Shown here piece after piece: positions 50,840 through 60,492 of a stretch of DNA of 64,000 nt. The notes under the pieces were generated by a model that had not been told where the DNA came from, made no database searches, and worked only from the letters and a program-made list of their open reading frames with translations. The DNA is from Salegentibacter tibetensis. GTDB taxonomy: Bacteria > Bacteroidota > Bacteroidia > Flavobacteriales > Flavobacteriaceae. Position 1 is the first letter of the stretch. Each line of letters starts with the position of its first letter. The stretch lies in assembly GCF_020164485.1 (NCBI RefSeq), contig NZ_JAIQZA010000007.1, positions 62,001 to 126,000 of the forward strand. The letters are read 5' to 3'. The position numbers and the translations under genes are program-made.

Positions 50840-52384
50840 TTAACGGCTCACCAGAGCAACTTTCTCGGCAATTACATCAGCCACAGGACGGTTTTGAATT
50901 TTACTTTCCAGCCAGGAAATGATGTCAAGATAGAGGAACGCTCTGCGCTCGTATGGGTGATCTTCATATTCTTTTAACTTACTATGCAGTCTTTTAAATT
51001 CATCCTTAATTTCAAGCGGCGAAACTTCGGATAAATTCCGAAGGAATCGAATCATTTCTTTTTGGACCTCGTGCAAGTCGTTCATTTTAATCAAAAACTT
51101 ATAGGTAGATTTTACCAAACGGTCTAAATGATAGTCCAGGCCGGCTTCATAATGTGCTACCAAACTTAAAATCCGGGCAAAACACATTAGGTCTTCCCGC
51201 ATTTCCAGTGATTTATTATTGATGATTTTATTAAGGAATTCAATGCATTTTTTATTGTTTCCATCGCCAAAGTAAAGACAGGCAATCTTATAGTAAAATA
51301 CCATAATGTGATGCTCGTCAATGCGGTCTTTATATTTTTTAATCCGCTTCTGAATTTTCTCTACCAACTCATCTCCATTGGCAAAATCGCCCTGCATAAA
51401 ACGTAAATTCAGCTTATTGGAATATAAATAAAGAAAAGCCAGGGCCTTAATGTTATCATCGTCGGGGATTTTGGCATCCTTGAGCATCCCTTCAAGATTC
51501 TTAAGGGTCTTTTCAAATAATTTGGTATGGTTCAGGTAAAATAAAGATTCCAGTAAATAATGATTCCCTTTTAAATAAGAAACCGGATGAATAGGTACTA
51601 AGTGTTTATGTTCGTTAAAAAGATCTATCCATTTCATAGAATAGCGGTAGCAAGCCAAAAAATCCTGCGTGATAAAACTAAACCATAAATGGGCTTTATA
51701 AAGCCATAATTTTTCCCTAAAACCTATATTCTTAATTTGATATTCCGGAAGGTTTTGATAAAAGTAATTTCTGATACTCTCGGCTTCTTCCTGGGTCCTG
51801 GCATAACCCATTTTCAGGAAAATGGCATATAACTGTAATGATAAATTTGAAAGTTTGCTGGAAATCAAATTAAGATCACTTAAATCCCGCGTTTGCTGAA
51901 TAAGGCTTTCGGCCCGGTTTTCTATACTTCGGGTGATATATTGTGATTCTATTATCTTTTCCAGCTCCAGGATCTCATAAGCCAGGTTTTTTTCTTCATA
52001 TTCCAGCGCCTGTGCTTTTATTTTATCGAGAAGTTTCAAGCTTTGTTTGTATAAACCTTTTCGGTAAAGGATATAAGCAAAATCAAATTGCTCCCTAATT
52101 TGTACCGGTATACTCTGGTGCGCAGGATTCAGCCTTAGACTAATAAGAATTTGCTTGTATAAATGGGCTTTTACATTAGATAATTGTTGCTTACTAATCT
52201 TTGTTTTTAGAAGAATTTCCTTCTCATTATATTTCTTAAGCTTGGTCATCACCTTAAATAAATTCAGAAATTTACTATCGGTATTAACACCAATTCTTCC
52301 AACATATAATGAAAATTGACGCTTTTCTGAAGGCGAAAGCGATTTTATCAAAGAAAATAAGTTATCAGTTAAATCATTAGTCAT
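50840..52384 (-). CDS. Helical-repeat protein of unknown function
   Basis: 514 residues, no signal peptide. Almost entirely predicted helix, with repeated pairs suggesting TPR-like solenoid structure (YILYRKGLYKQSLKLLDKIK near 125-145, YYKIACLYFGDGNNKKCIEF near 372-392). The N-terminus, LFSLIKSLSPSEKRQFSLYV, looks like a small helical domain. No catalytic motif. Similar proteins of unknown function occur near metabolic genes in Flavobacteriaceae. Divergent from leuA with 147 bp between. Confidence 0.7.
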   Translation of the reverse strand: MTNDLTDNLFSLIKSLSPSEKRQFSLYVGRIGVNTDSKFLNLFKVMTKLKKYNEKEILLKTKISKQQLSNVKAHLYKQILISLRLNPAHQSIPVQIREQFDFAYILYRKGLYKQSLKLLDKIKAQALEYEEKNLAYEILELEKIIESQYITRSIENRAESLIQQTRDLSDLNLISSKLSNLSLQLYAIFLKMGYARTQEEAESIRNYFYQNLPEYQIKNIGFREKLWLYKAHLWFSFITQDFLACYRYSMKWIDLFNEHKHLVPIHPVSYLKGNHYLLESLFYLNHTKLFEKTLKNLEGMLKDAKIPDDDNIKALAFLYLYSNKLNLRFMQGDFANGDELVEKIQKRIKKYKDRIDEHHIMVFYYKIACLYFGDGNNKKCIEFLNKIINNKSLEMREDLMCFARILSLVAHYEAGLDYHLDRLVKSTYKFLIKMNDLHEVQKEMIRFLRNLSEVSPLEIKDEFKRLHSKLKEYEDHPYERRAFLYLDIISWLESKIQNRPVADVIAEKVALVSR

Positions 52385-52531
52385 TGTAACAGAATCGTTT
52401 ATAAAGCACTGATTTACAGTGATATTACATCTTAATTTTTAGTTTCATTATCGTAATGACCTAATAGGCAAAGGTCCGGAGTGTATAGATTAACAATACT
52501 TTAGTTAAAGATAAAGTAAAATAAATCTCTT

Positions 52532-53704
52532 ATGAGCACAGAAAAGGTAGAAATTTTTGACACGACGTTACGAGACGGAGAGCAGGTTCCAGGTTGTAAA
52601 TTGAATACAGCCCAAAAACTTAAAATCGCTGCGCGCCTTGATGAGCTGGGAGTAGATGTTATTGAAGCAGGTTTCCCTGTTTCCAGTCCCGGCGATTATC
52701 AATCAGTTTATGAAATCTCTAAGCTGGCGAAGAATGCCGCCGTTTGTGGACTCACCCGTGCTGTAAAAAAAGATATCGAAGTTGCTGCTGAAGCTTTAAA
52801 ACCTGCCAGAAAACCACGTATTCATACCGGTATTGGTACATCAGATTCCCATATTAAATATAAATTCAATTCTACAAGAGAAGAAATTATTGTGCGCGGT
52901 GTAGCCGCGGTGAAACACGCAAAGAATTATGTAGACGATGTTGAATTTTATGCCGAAGATGCCGGAAGAACAGATAATGAATTTCTTGCCCGCGTTTGTA
53001 CCGAAATGATCAAAGCCGGAGCGACAGTATTAAATATTCCTGATACTACCGGATACTGCCTTCCAAATGAATACGGAAGAAAAATAAAATATTTAAAAGA
53101 CAACGTAAAAGACATCGATAAGGTTAGACTTTCCTGCCATTGTCACAACGATTTAGGTCTTGCTACAGCAAATGCTATTGCGGGTGTACAGAATGGCGCA
53201 CGCCAAATAGAATGCACCATCAACGGGATTGGTGAACGTGCCGGGAATACCGCGTTGGAAGAGGTCGTCATGATCTTAAGACAGCACCCGACTTTAAACT
53301 TAAACACAAACATAGACCCTAAATTCCTTTTTGATACCAGTTGTATGGTTTCCCGCGAAATGGGAATGTTTGTGCAGCCAAATAAAGCTATTGTAGGCGC
53401 CAATGCATTTGCACATAGTTCCGGAATTCACCAGGACGGCGTAATTAAAAACCGTGAAACTTATGAAATCATAGATCCTGCGGAAGTTGGGGTAACCGAA
53501 TCTGCAATCGTACTTACAGCAAGAAGTGGAAGGGCTGCCCTTGCTTTTAAGGCTAAGAAAATGGGGTATGATTTAACCAAACTTCAGTTAGATCAGGTTT
53601 ATGCAGAATTTCTGAATTATGCTGATGCCAGAAGATGCGTGGAAGACAATGACATCCACGAAATCATGGAAATTTCAGAAAGAAAAATAAGAGCTATTGC
53701 TTAA
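52532..53704 (+). CDS. leuA: 2-isopropylmalate synthase, short form
   Basis: 390 residues. The catalytic TIM barrel is complete: [14 protein letters not shown] at the N-terminus, [20 protein letters not shown] and the [14 protein letters not shown] motif. The chain stops soon after the barrel and linker, so the C-terminal regulatory (LeuA dimer) domain of the usual 510-550 residue enzymes, which mediates leucine feedback inhibition, is absent. It condenses 2-oxoisovalerate with acetyl-CoA. It heads the leuACDB operon, which supports the IPMS assignment over homocitrate or citramalate synthase. Confidence 0.9.
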   Translation: MSTEKVEIFDTTLRDGEQVPGCKLNTAQKLKIAARLDELGVDVIEAGFPVSSPGDYQSVYEISKLAKNAAVCGLTRAVKKDIEVAAEALKPARKPRIHTGIGTSDSHIKYKFNSTREEIIVRGVAAVKHAKNYVDDVEFYAEDAGRTDNEFLARVCTEMIKAGATVLNIPDTTGYCLPNEYGRKIKYLKDNVKDIDKVRLSCHCHNDLGLATANAIAGVQNGARQIECTINGIGERAGNTALEEVVMILRQHPTLNLNTNIDPKFLFDTSCMVSREMGMFVQPNKAIVGANAFAHSSGIHQDGVIKNRETYEIIDPAEVGVTESAIVLTARSGRAALAFKAKKMGYDLTKLQLDQVYAEFLNYADARRCVEDNDIHEIMEISERKIRAIA

Positions 53705-53799
53705 TAACCCAGCATAAGACTGAATAAATAATATGATTACTCAGGGAATAATTATAAACCTGAGAGAATTCCCAGGCTGGGATTGAATTTATAAGAAAA

Positions 53800-55182
53800 A
53801 TGAAGAAAACTTTATTCGATAAAATTTGGGATTCCCACGTGGTAGAATCTATACCCAATGGTCCTGATATTTTGTACATCGATAAACACTTAATACACGA
53901 AGTCACGAGTCCGCAGGCTTTTAACGAGCTCAAGGAACGCGGGATTTCGGTTTTTAGGCCAGATCAAATAGTTGCGACAGCAGATCATAACACGCCTACT
54001 GAAAATCAGCATTTACCGGTTAAAGATTTGTTGTCCAGAAAGCAACTTAAGGAGTTAACCCAAAATTGCGAAGAAAATAATATTACGCTTTACGGCTTGG
54101 GCCATCCTTATAACGGGATTGTTCACGTAATGGCGCCCGAACTCGGAATTACCCAACCGGGAATGACAATGGTTTGTGGCGACAGCCACACCTCTACGCA
54201 CGGCGCTTTTGGTACCATTGCCTTTGGAATTGGCACCAGCCAGGTTTCCCAGGTCTTTGCCAGCCAGTGTGTTTTGGTTCAAAAGCCTAAGAAATTAAGG
54301 GTAAATGTAAACGGTAAACTTAAAAAAGGGGTTTTACCTAAAGATGTGATCCTTTATATTATTAGCAAACTGGGCACAAATTCAGGGACGGGATATTTTT
54401 GTGAATACGCCGGAAATGTTTTTGAAGAAATGTCTATGGAAGGTAGAATGACGGTTTGTAATATGAGCATCGAAATGGGTGCCCGTGGAGGCTTGATCGC
54501 TCCGGATGAAACTACTTTTGAATATGTAAAAGGAAAAGAATTCGCACCAAAAGGTGAAGAGTTTGAAGCTATAAAAGCTTACTGGGAAACTCTAAAAACT
54601 GATGGGGACGCTGAATTCGACCAGGAATATTCTTTTGATGCCGAAGATATTGAACCGATGATCACCTACGGAACAAATCCCGGGATGGGCATAAAAATTA
54701 ACGGTTCCATCCCTATGGAAGGTGGAAAAAGCGATGCAAAAGCTCTGGCCTATATGGGTTTTAAACCCGGTGAATCTTTACTCGAAAAACCGATTAACTG
54801 GATTTTTATTGGTAGTTGTACCAATTCCAGAATTGAGGATTTTCGCCAGGCAGCGGCTTATATAAAAGGTAAGCAAAAAGCAGCAAATGTAAATGCACTA
54901 ATTGTACCCGGTTCACGCCAGGTTGCCGCTCAAATTGAAGCCGAAGGCCTACGGGAAGTTTTTGAAAATGCTGGTTTCACTCTTAGACAACCGGGTTGCT
55001 CGGCTTGTTTAGCCATGAACGATGATAAAATTCCTGCAGGCGAATACTGCGTTTCTACCAGTAACAGAAATTTTGAAGGAAGACAGGGACAGGGTTCCAG
55101 AACCATATTAGCAAGTCCGTTAACTGCCGCAGCCACGGCTGTTTCAGGAAAATTAACCGACTTTACAAAACATTTAAATTAA
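53800..55182 (+). CDS. leuC: 3-isopropylmalate dehydratase, large subunit
   Basis: 460 residues. [10 protein letters not shown] start, [20 protein letters not shown], and the cluster cysteines in [13 protein letters not shown] and [12 protein letters not shown]. Binds a 4Fe-4S cluster and, with LeuD, isomerises 2-isopropylmalate to 3-isopropylmalate. The leuD ATG begins one base after its stop, so translation is coupled. Confidence 0.98.
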   Translation: MKKTLFDKIWDSHVVESIPNGPDILYIDKHLIHEVTSPQAFNELKERGISVFRPDQIVATADHNTPTENQHLPVKDLLSRKQLKELTQNCEENNITLYGLGHPYNGIVHVMAPELGITQPGMTMVCGDSHTSTHGAFGTIAFGIGTSQVSQVFASQCVLVQKPKKLRVNVNGKLKKGVLPKDVILYIISKLGTNSGTGYFCEYAGNVFEEMSMEGRMTVCNMSIEMGARGGLIAPDETTFEYVKGKEFAPKGEEFEAIKAYWETLKTDGDAEFDQEYSFDAEDIEPMITYGTNPGMGIKINGSIPMEGGKSDAKALAYMGFKPGESLLEKPINWIFIGSCTNSRIEDFRQAAAYIKGKQKAANVNALIVPGSRQVAAQIEAEGLREVFENAGFTLRQPGCSACLAMNDDKIPAGEYCVSTSNRNFEGRQGQGSRTILASPLTAAATAVSGKLTDFTKHLN

Positions 55183-55183
55183 G

Positions 55184-55798
55184 ATGGAAAAGTTTATCAC
55201 ATTAACCGATACAGCGGTTCCTTTAGAGATAGAAAACGTAGATACAGACCAGATTATTCCGGCCCGGTTTCTAAAAGCTACCGATAAGGCCGGATTTGGA
55301 GAGAACCTATTTCGCGACTGGCGTTTCGATAAAAACGACGAGCCAAATCCTGATTTCGCCTTAAATAACCCCGAGTATAAAGGGTCCATCCTGGTAGCCG
55401 GAGATAATTTTGGATGCGGTTCCAGCCGGGAACATGCTGCCTGGGCACTTAAAGCTTACGGATTTACCGTAGTGGTATCTAGTTATTTTGCAGATATCTT
55501 CAAGGGAAATGCACTTAACAACGGTTTGCTTCCGGTTCAGGTAAGTCCTGAATTTTTGAACGAGCTTTTCGTGGAAATCACCAAAGATCCTTCCGTAGAA
55601 ATAAAAGTAGACCTGGAAGCCCAGAAAATCGGGATTCCGAAAAAAGATATCTCAGAAAGTTTTGAGATAGATCCTTATAAAAAAACTTGTATGATCAATG
55701 GTTTTGACGATATAGATTTCCTGGTAAGTAAACTGGACGCGATTAAAGAATTTGAACAGAAAAAATCACACAAAACGCAAGCCACCACACCCTTGTAG
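55184..55798 (+). CDS. leuD: 3-isopropylmalate dehydratase, small subunit
   Basis: 204 residues. The swivel domain shows [14 protein letters not shown] at the N-terminus and [20 protein letters not shown], the conserved substrate loop. Forms the heterodimer with LeuC. Followed after 24 bp by a family A repeat that widens the spacer to leuB. Confidence 0.97.
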   Translation: MEKFITLTDTAVPLEIENVDTDQIIPARFLKATDKAGFGENLFRDWRFDKNDEPNPDFALNNPEYKGSILVAGDNFGCGSSREHAAWALKAYGFTVVVSSYFADIFKGNALNNGLLPVQVSPEFLNELFVEITKDPSVEIKVDLEAQKIGIPKKDISESFEIDPYKKTCMINGFDDIDFLVSKLDAIKEFEQKKSHKTQATTPL

Positions 55799-55821
55799 TT
55801 TTAAATATAATTTGACATAAA

Positions 55822-55893
55822 CGTCATCCTGAACTTGTTTCAGGATCTAAGTCAATTAAACATGTTAGAAGCTGAACCAAGTTCAGCTTGACG
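55822..55893. repeat. Dispersed inverted-repeat element, family A, copy 4 (compact)
   Basis: 72 bp with clean arms: CGTCATCCTGAACTTGTTTC at the left, and on the right AGAAGCTGAACCAAGTTCAG then CTTGACG. Each arm is itself a palindrome (CTGAACTTGTTTCAG). It lies inside the leu operon between leuD and leuB. Confidence 0.8.
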
Positions 55894-55936
55894 GAAATAA
55901 GAAACTCGAAAAAAACCACACATAAAGAAGAAAAAA

Positions 55937-57052
55937 ATGAAATTAAAAATAGCAGTCTTGCCCGGAGACGGGATAGGTCCCGAAATTACACAGCAATCAG
56001 TTAAGGTTTTAAAAGCTGTAGCAGATCGTTTCGATCACCACTTTCAATTTGAAGACGCCTTGGTAGGTGCGGCAGCAATAGACTTGCTGGACAATCCGTT
56101 ACCTGAAGCTACGCTGGAATTGTGCAAGAAATCTGATGCTGTGTTATTTGGGGCTATAGGACACCCAAAATACGACAATAACCCAGACGCAAAAGTAAGA
56201 CCAGAACAGGGCCTTTTACAGTTAAGAAAAGGCCTTGGGCTTTTTGCCAACATTAGACCGGTAAAGGCTTACGACAAACTTATAGAGCAATCACCATTAA
56301 AAGCCGATCGCATTGCCGGAGCCAATATGGTGATTTACCGGGAACTTACCGGTGGAATTTATTTTGGTGATAAATTTACTGCGGAAGACGGTCAGAGCGC
56401 TACCGATGTTTGTACCTACTCGGTTGAAGAAATTTCCCGGGTTGCTCACTTAGCTTTTAAAGCTGCCGAAAAGCGTACTAAAAAATTAACCCTGGTAGAC
56501 AAAGCCAACGTGTTGGAAACTTCCAGGTTATGGCGTAAAACGGTTACTGAAATTGGAAAAGAATATCCCGAAGTAGAACTGGATTTCCTTTTTGTGGATA
56601 ACGCCGCAATGCAAATGATCCTGAACCCAACCCAATTCGATGTTATTCTTACTGAAAATATGTTTGGTGATATCCTTTCTGACGAGGCCAGTGTAATTGG
56701 TGGAAGTATCGGCTTACTGGCATCAGCCTCGGTAGGGAAAGAAAGCGCGATGTTTGAACCTATTCACGGTTCTTATCCTCAGGCAACCGGGAAGGGAATT
56801 GCGAACCCGGTAGCATCTATTTTATCGGCTGCGATGCTTTTAGAGCATTTCGGATTAACCGAAGAAGCTAACGCAGTTAAAAAGGCGGTGGAGCTTAGCA
56901 TAAAGCTCAATGTTTGCACTATAGACATTAACAAAGACAACCATTATTCCACAGAAAAAGTGGGCGATTTCCTTGAGGGACTTATTAGCGAAGTTGATAA
57001 TATCAGCATCAACAACGAAAACCTAAACCTCGGGCAAATGACTATTATTTAA
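55937..57052 (+). CDS. leuB: 3-isopropylmalate dehydrogenase
   Basis: 371 residues. [20 protein letters not shown] at the N-terminus, the GAIGHPKYD loop, and the signature [20 protein letters not shown] with the Mg-binding Asp residues. NAD-dependent oxidation and decarboxylation of 3-isopropylmalate to the 2-oxoacid precursor of leucine. It is the last gene of the leu operon, set off from leuD by 138 bp and followed by a cluster of hairpins. Confidence 0.98.
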   Translation: MKLKIAVLPGDGIGPEITQQSVKVLKAVADRFDHHFQFEDALVGAAAIDLLDNPLPEATLELCKKSDAVLFGAIGHPKYDNNPDAKVRPEQGLLQLRKGLGLFANIRPVKAYDKLIEQSPLKADRIAGANMVIYRELTGGIYFGDKFTAEDGQSATDVCTYSVEEISRVAHLAFKAAEKRTKKLTLVDKANVLETSRLWRKTVTEIGKEYPEVELDFLFVDNAAMQMILNPTQFDVILTENMFGDILSDEASVIGGSIGLLASASVGKESAMFEPIHGSYPQATGKGIANPVASILSAAMLLEHFGLTEEANAVKKAVELSIKLNVCTIDINKDNHYSTEKVGDFLEGLISEVDNISINNENLNLGQMTII

Positions 57053-57077
57053 GACTTTTTTTCTTCATTTATGTTTG

Positions 57078-57117
57078 AACCTCTCGCATTTCGTGTGGTT
57101 TTGCGGGAGGTTTTTTT
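57078..57117 (+). terminator. Terminator of the leu operon
   Basis: AACCTCTCGCA pairs with TTGCGGGAGGTT with one G-T pair, followed by T7. It starts 26 bp after the leuB stop. Confidence 0.8.
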
Positions 57118-57127
57118 AATGAAACCT

Positions 57128-57199
57128 GGTTTTACGGGCATTTTAATTGCCCATAAAACCTTAGTTTAATTAACCCCGATGAAAATCGGGTTTTTTTTT
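57128..57199. terminator. Two further hairpins between leuB and argH
   Basis: GGTTTTACGGGCA (57128-57140) pairs with TGCCCATAAAACC with one mismatch. Then CCCGAT-GAAA-ATCGGG (57175-57190) is followed by T9 on the plus strand. The first could serve the arg operon on the minus strand, the second is a good backup terminator for leu. Confidence 0.65.
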
Positions 57200-57268
57200 A
57201 GTGCTGGTTGAACTATTTCAACTTCAGTCGCGTCTAATTATTCTTCACTCTCAGCCAAATTCAAATGA

Positions 57269-58546
57269 TTAAACCCGATCCTTTTTTTTCCTAATTTCCT
57301 CTAGCGCAAGATTATCCTTACTTCCCAGGTGAGAATGTTTTTTCCCTTCAGTAGCTTCATAGGTTCCTTCCTGAACCTGCCCCCCAATTATTTGATAAGC
57401 TTCTCTAAACGATCTTCCCTGCATCACCAAATCGTTGATGCTGTCTACCGTAAACAGGTATTTATATTTTTCATCCTGCAAATTGATATCCTTAACTTTA
57501 ATTAAAGCGATGGAATGAATAAAAACATCCAGGATCTCTTTAATATTTTCAACTGCGTAAATGCTATTTTCTTTTATTAATTGGTAATCCCGGTGATAAC
57601 CACTGGGTAAATTATTGGTAATTAAGATCATCTCGTTCGCGATACTCTGAAGTTTATTGCATTTTCCACGTATCAGCTCGAAAACATCCGGGTTTTTCTT
57701 GTGGGGCATAATGCTGGAACCGGTGGTAAGCTCATCGGGAAAAGTAATGAAATCGAAATTCTGACTCATATATAAACAAATATCCATTGCAAACCTGGAA
57801 AGCGTATTGGAAACCGAAGCGATATTGGAAGTCACCGTTCGCTCGCATTTGCCACGGCCCAGTTGCGCGGCCACTACGTTATATTTTAAAGTCGAAAATC
57901 CCAACTCTTTGGTGGTAAAATCCCGGTCTATTGGAAATGAAGAGCCATAACCCGCAGCAGATCCCAGCGGATTCTGATCTACAACTTTTAATCCTGCTTC
58001 AAGTAAATAGAGATCATCTATTAATAATTCTGCGTAAGCGGAAAACCATAAACCAAAGCTTGATGGCATCGCTACCTGCAAATGTGTATATCCCGGAAGA
58101 AGTTTTTCCTGATGTTTATCTGCAAGTCCTAAAAGTACATCTACGAGGTTCTTTGTCTTAACGGAAATTTCCTGTAGATTTTCTTTAAAATACAATTGCA
58201 TGGCCACCAATACCTGGTCGTTCCTGGAGCGGGCAGTATGGATTTTCTTTCCGGTATCTCCTAACGCTTTGGTTAGTTCAAATTCAATTTTGGAATGTAC
58301 ATCTTCAAAATCTTCTTGAATCTCAAAACTTCCATTTTCTAGCTGTTCCTGAAGTTTTGCCAGTTCATTTTCAATATCCTTTACTTCTTCTGAAGTAAGA
58401 ATTCCGACTTTACCAAGCATTTTAGCATGTGCTTTTGAAGCTTTTAAATCGTATTTAGCAATATGCATATCCAGCTCCCGGTCGTTTCCCACCGTGAAGT
58501 TTTCAATCTTTTTATCTATAGCTAATCCTTTATCCCAGAGTTTCAT
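57269..58546 (-). CDS. argH: Argininosuccinate lyase
   Basis: 425 residues, short of the usual 455-470. The fumarase-superfamily signature GSSIMPHKKNPDVFELIRGK is intact, with SRNDQVLVAMQLYFKENLQE and the HTARSRNDQ region earlier. It releases arginine and fumarate from argininosuccinate, the last step of arginine synthesis. It is the last gene of the arg operon, separated from argE by 59 bp that contain a family B palindrome. Confidence 0.96.
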   Translation of the reverse strand: MKLWDKGLAIDKKIENFTVGNDRELDMHIAKYDLKASKAHAKMLGKVGILTSEEVKDIENELAKLQEQLENGSFEIQEDFEDVHSKIEFELTKALGDTGKKIHTARSRNDQVLVAMQLYFKENLQEISVKTKNLVDVLLGLADKHQEKLLPGYTHLQVAMPSSFGLWFSAYAELLIDDLYLLEAGLKVVDQNPLGSAAGYGSSFPIDRDFTTKELGFSTLKYNVVAAQLGRGKCERTVTSNIASVSNTLSRFAMDICLYMSQNFDFITFPDELTTGSSIMPHKKNPDVFELIRGKCNKLQSIANEMILITNNLPSGYHRDYQLIKENSIYAVENIKEILDVFIHSIALIKVKDINLQDEKYKYLFTVDSINDLVMQGRSFREAYQIIGGQVQEGTYEATEGKKHSHLGSKDNLALEEIRKKKDRV

Positions 58547-58569
58547 AGTTTTATTTTTCTATCAAGTAC

Positions 58570-58602
58570 AGACCTCACAGGTTTTCAAAACCTGTGAGGT
58601 CT
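58570..58602. repeat. 33-bp palindromic repeat, family B, copy 2
   Basis: AGACCTCACAGGTTTT (58570-58585), C, then its exact inverse (58587-58602). It fills most of the argE-argH spacer and would form a 16-bp hairpin in the transcript. Confidence 0.95.
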
Positions 58603-58605
58603 CCT

Positions 58606-59676
58606 TTATTTTTTAAAAGCCTTCTCCAATAACTTAATGTACTTTTCAATCCCCTCCTCTATTTCCTTCACATAAATAAATTCATCTGCGGAATGAGACC
58701 TGATTGAATCACCCGGACCTAATTTTAAAGAAGGGCACTTCAGCATCGCCTGGTCTGACAACGTGGGTGAACCATAGGTTTCCATTCCCAACGCAATTCC
58801 CGCTTTTACCAACTCGTGATCTGGAGGAATGGAAGAAGAATTCAACCGAAGTGAACGCGCTGCAATAATATCTACCGGTGCTTTTTCCTGAAGAATTTGA
58901 TCAATTTCAGCATTCGAGTAAGCATCATTCACCCTAACATCGATTACCAGATCTACGTGACCCGGTACTACATTATGCTGGCTCCCGGCATTGATCTGGG
59001 TTACGGTAAGTTTTACTTTCCCCAAAGCTTCCGATTCCTTTGGAAAATCAAAATCCTCAAACCATTTTAAAACATCAGCGGTCTTATATATGGCGTTGTT
59101 ATCATTTGGATGTGCCGCGTGCGAAGGTGTTCCTTTTACTTTGGCATCAAAAACCACCAGACCTTTTTCGGCAATGGCCAGTTGCATTAAAGTGGGTTCG
59201 CCAACAAGAGCTACATCAATTTTTGGCATTTTAGGTAACATACAGGCAATTCCGTTTTTCCCGTTAATTTCTTCTTCCCCCGTTCCGGCAAAAATCAAAT
59301 TATATTTCAGGTCTTTGGCTTCATAATACCAGGTAAAGGTTGCAAGTAAGGATACCAGGCAACCACCCGCATCATTGCTACCCAAACCATATAACTTCCC
59401 TTCCTCAATCTTAGCTTCAAAGGGATCTCGAGTGTAAGCCGAATTCGGTTTTATCGTATCATGATGGGAATTAAGCAGCAAGCTGGGTTTGTCTGCATCA
59501 AAATACTTATTGGTAGCCCATACATTATTTAAATGTCGAAAAAAAGTCATGTCCTTTTCTCTAAACCACTTTTCCAGCAAATCGGCCGTATTATCTTCTT
59601 CTTTCGAAAAAGACTGGGTAGCAATAAGCTGTTTAAGTAATTCTATCGCATCTTTTTGTAATTCTTCCAGCTTCAT
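58606..59676 (-). CDS. argE: M20-family deacylase of arginine synthesis (N-acyl-citrulline/ornithine)
   Basis: 356 residues. M20 zinc-peptidase motifs: LLNSHHDTIKPN (metal ligands), YGLGSNDAGGCLVSLLATF and AGTGEEEINGKNGI with the catalytic Glu. In organisms that carbamoylate N-acylornithine, this enzyme removes the acyl group from N-acyl-citrulline rather than from ornithine; the operon context with the acylornithine carbamoyltransferase supports that. Its start overlaps the argB stop by one base. Confidence 0.9.
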   Translation of the reverse strand: MKLEELQKDAIELLKQLIATQSFSKEEDNTADLLEKWFREKDMTFFRHLNNVWATNKYFDADKPSLLLNSHHDTIKPNSAYTRDPFEAKIEEGKLYGLGSNDAGGCLVSLLATFTWYYEAKDLKYNLIFAGTGEEEINGKNGIACMLPKMPKIDVALVGEPTLMQLAIAEKGLVVFDAKVKGTPSHAAHPNDNNAIYKTADVLKWFEDFDFPKESEALGKVKLTVTQINAGSQHNVVPGHVDLVIDVRVNDAYSNAEIDQILQEKAPVDIIAARSLRLNSSSIPPDHELVKAGIALGMETYGSPTLSDQAMLKCPSLKLGPGDSIRSHSADEFIYVKEIEEGIEKYIKLLEKAFKK

Positions 59677-60455
59677 CAGTTACTGATTTTAGTATAAACA
59701 GATTCATTTTTTAATAGCCTGAAATCACCAAGAAATATATTCTTTACACCGCTTTCCAAAGCCTGAAAACAATTGTGCAGTTTTGGTAACATCCCGTCAC
59801 TAATTACTTTTTCTTCGAGTAATTCCTGATATTTTTCCCTGGTAATTTTTTCAATTACCGAATCATCGTTTTCTGCATCGGCTAGTACGCCCTTTTTCTC
59901 GAAACAAAAGTAAAGTTCGGTTTCATAAATTGAGCTCATTGCTTTGGCGATTTCCGCAGCAACAGAGTCCCCATTGGTATTGAGGAGCAATCCATCTTTT
60001 GTACAGGAGATAGCCGAAAAAACCGGCGTTATCTGTTGTTTTAAAATTGAATTTATAAATTCTGAATTAACCCTCTTAACGTCTCCAACAAATCCAAAAT
60101 CAACTTCCTTAACAGGGCGTTTTTGGGAAACAATGCTCATCCCATCTGCCCCACAAAGGCCTATGGCGTTATTGTGAAGGGCTTGCAGCTTGGCTACAAT
60201 GTTTTTATTGATAAGACCGCCGTAAACCATGGTGATCACTTTAATCGAATCGGCATCGGTAATTCTACGCCCCTCAAACATTTGGGTTTTATAACCGAGT
60301 TTTCCTGCAATTTCAGTAGCCAGGTTTCCTCCACCGTGAACCAGGATCTTCGAACCTTCCAAAGCCACAAAATCTTTTAGGAATTCAGCGAATTTTGCCT
60401 CATCCTCAATAAGTTTTCCTCCTATTTTTACAACTTTTAAAACCTCTTTTTTCAT
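59676..60455 (-). CDS. argB: Acetylglutamate kinase (N-acylglutamate kinase)
   Basis: 259 residues from ATG 60455; a TTG six codons upstream (60473) is less likely. VVKIGGKLIEDE, ILVHGGGNLATE and NTNGDSVAAEIAKAM follow the amino-acid-kinase fold, with KLHNCFQALESGVKNIFLGD at the end. It phosphorylates N-acetylglutamate (or N-succinylglutamate in some Bacteroidota). 37 bp after argF', overlapping argE by one base. Confidence 0.93.
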   Translation of the reverse strand: MKKEVLKVVKIGGKLIEDEAKFAEFLKDFVALEGSKILVHGGGNLATEIAGKLGYKTQMFEGRRITDADSIKVITMVYGGLINKNIVAKLQALHNNAIGLCGADGMSIVSQKRPVKEVDFGFVGDVKRVNSEFINSILKQQITPVFSAISCTKDGLLLNTNGDSVAAEIAKAMSSIYETELYFCFEKKGVLADAENDDSVIEKITREKYQELLEEKVISDGMLPKLHNCFQALESGVKNIFLGDFRLLKNESVYTKISN

Positions 60456-60492
60456 TGTTCTTAATAATGTCAACTCGATCGGAGTCGGGATT

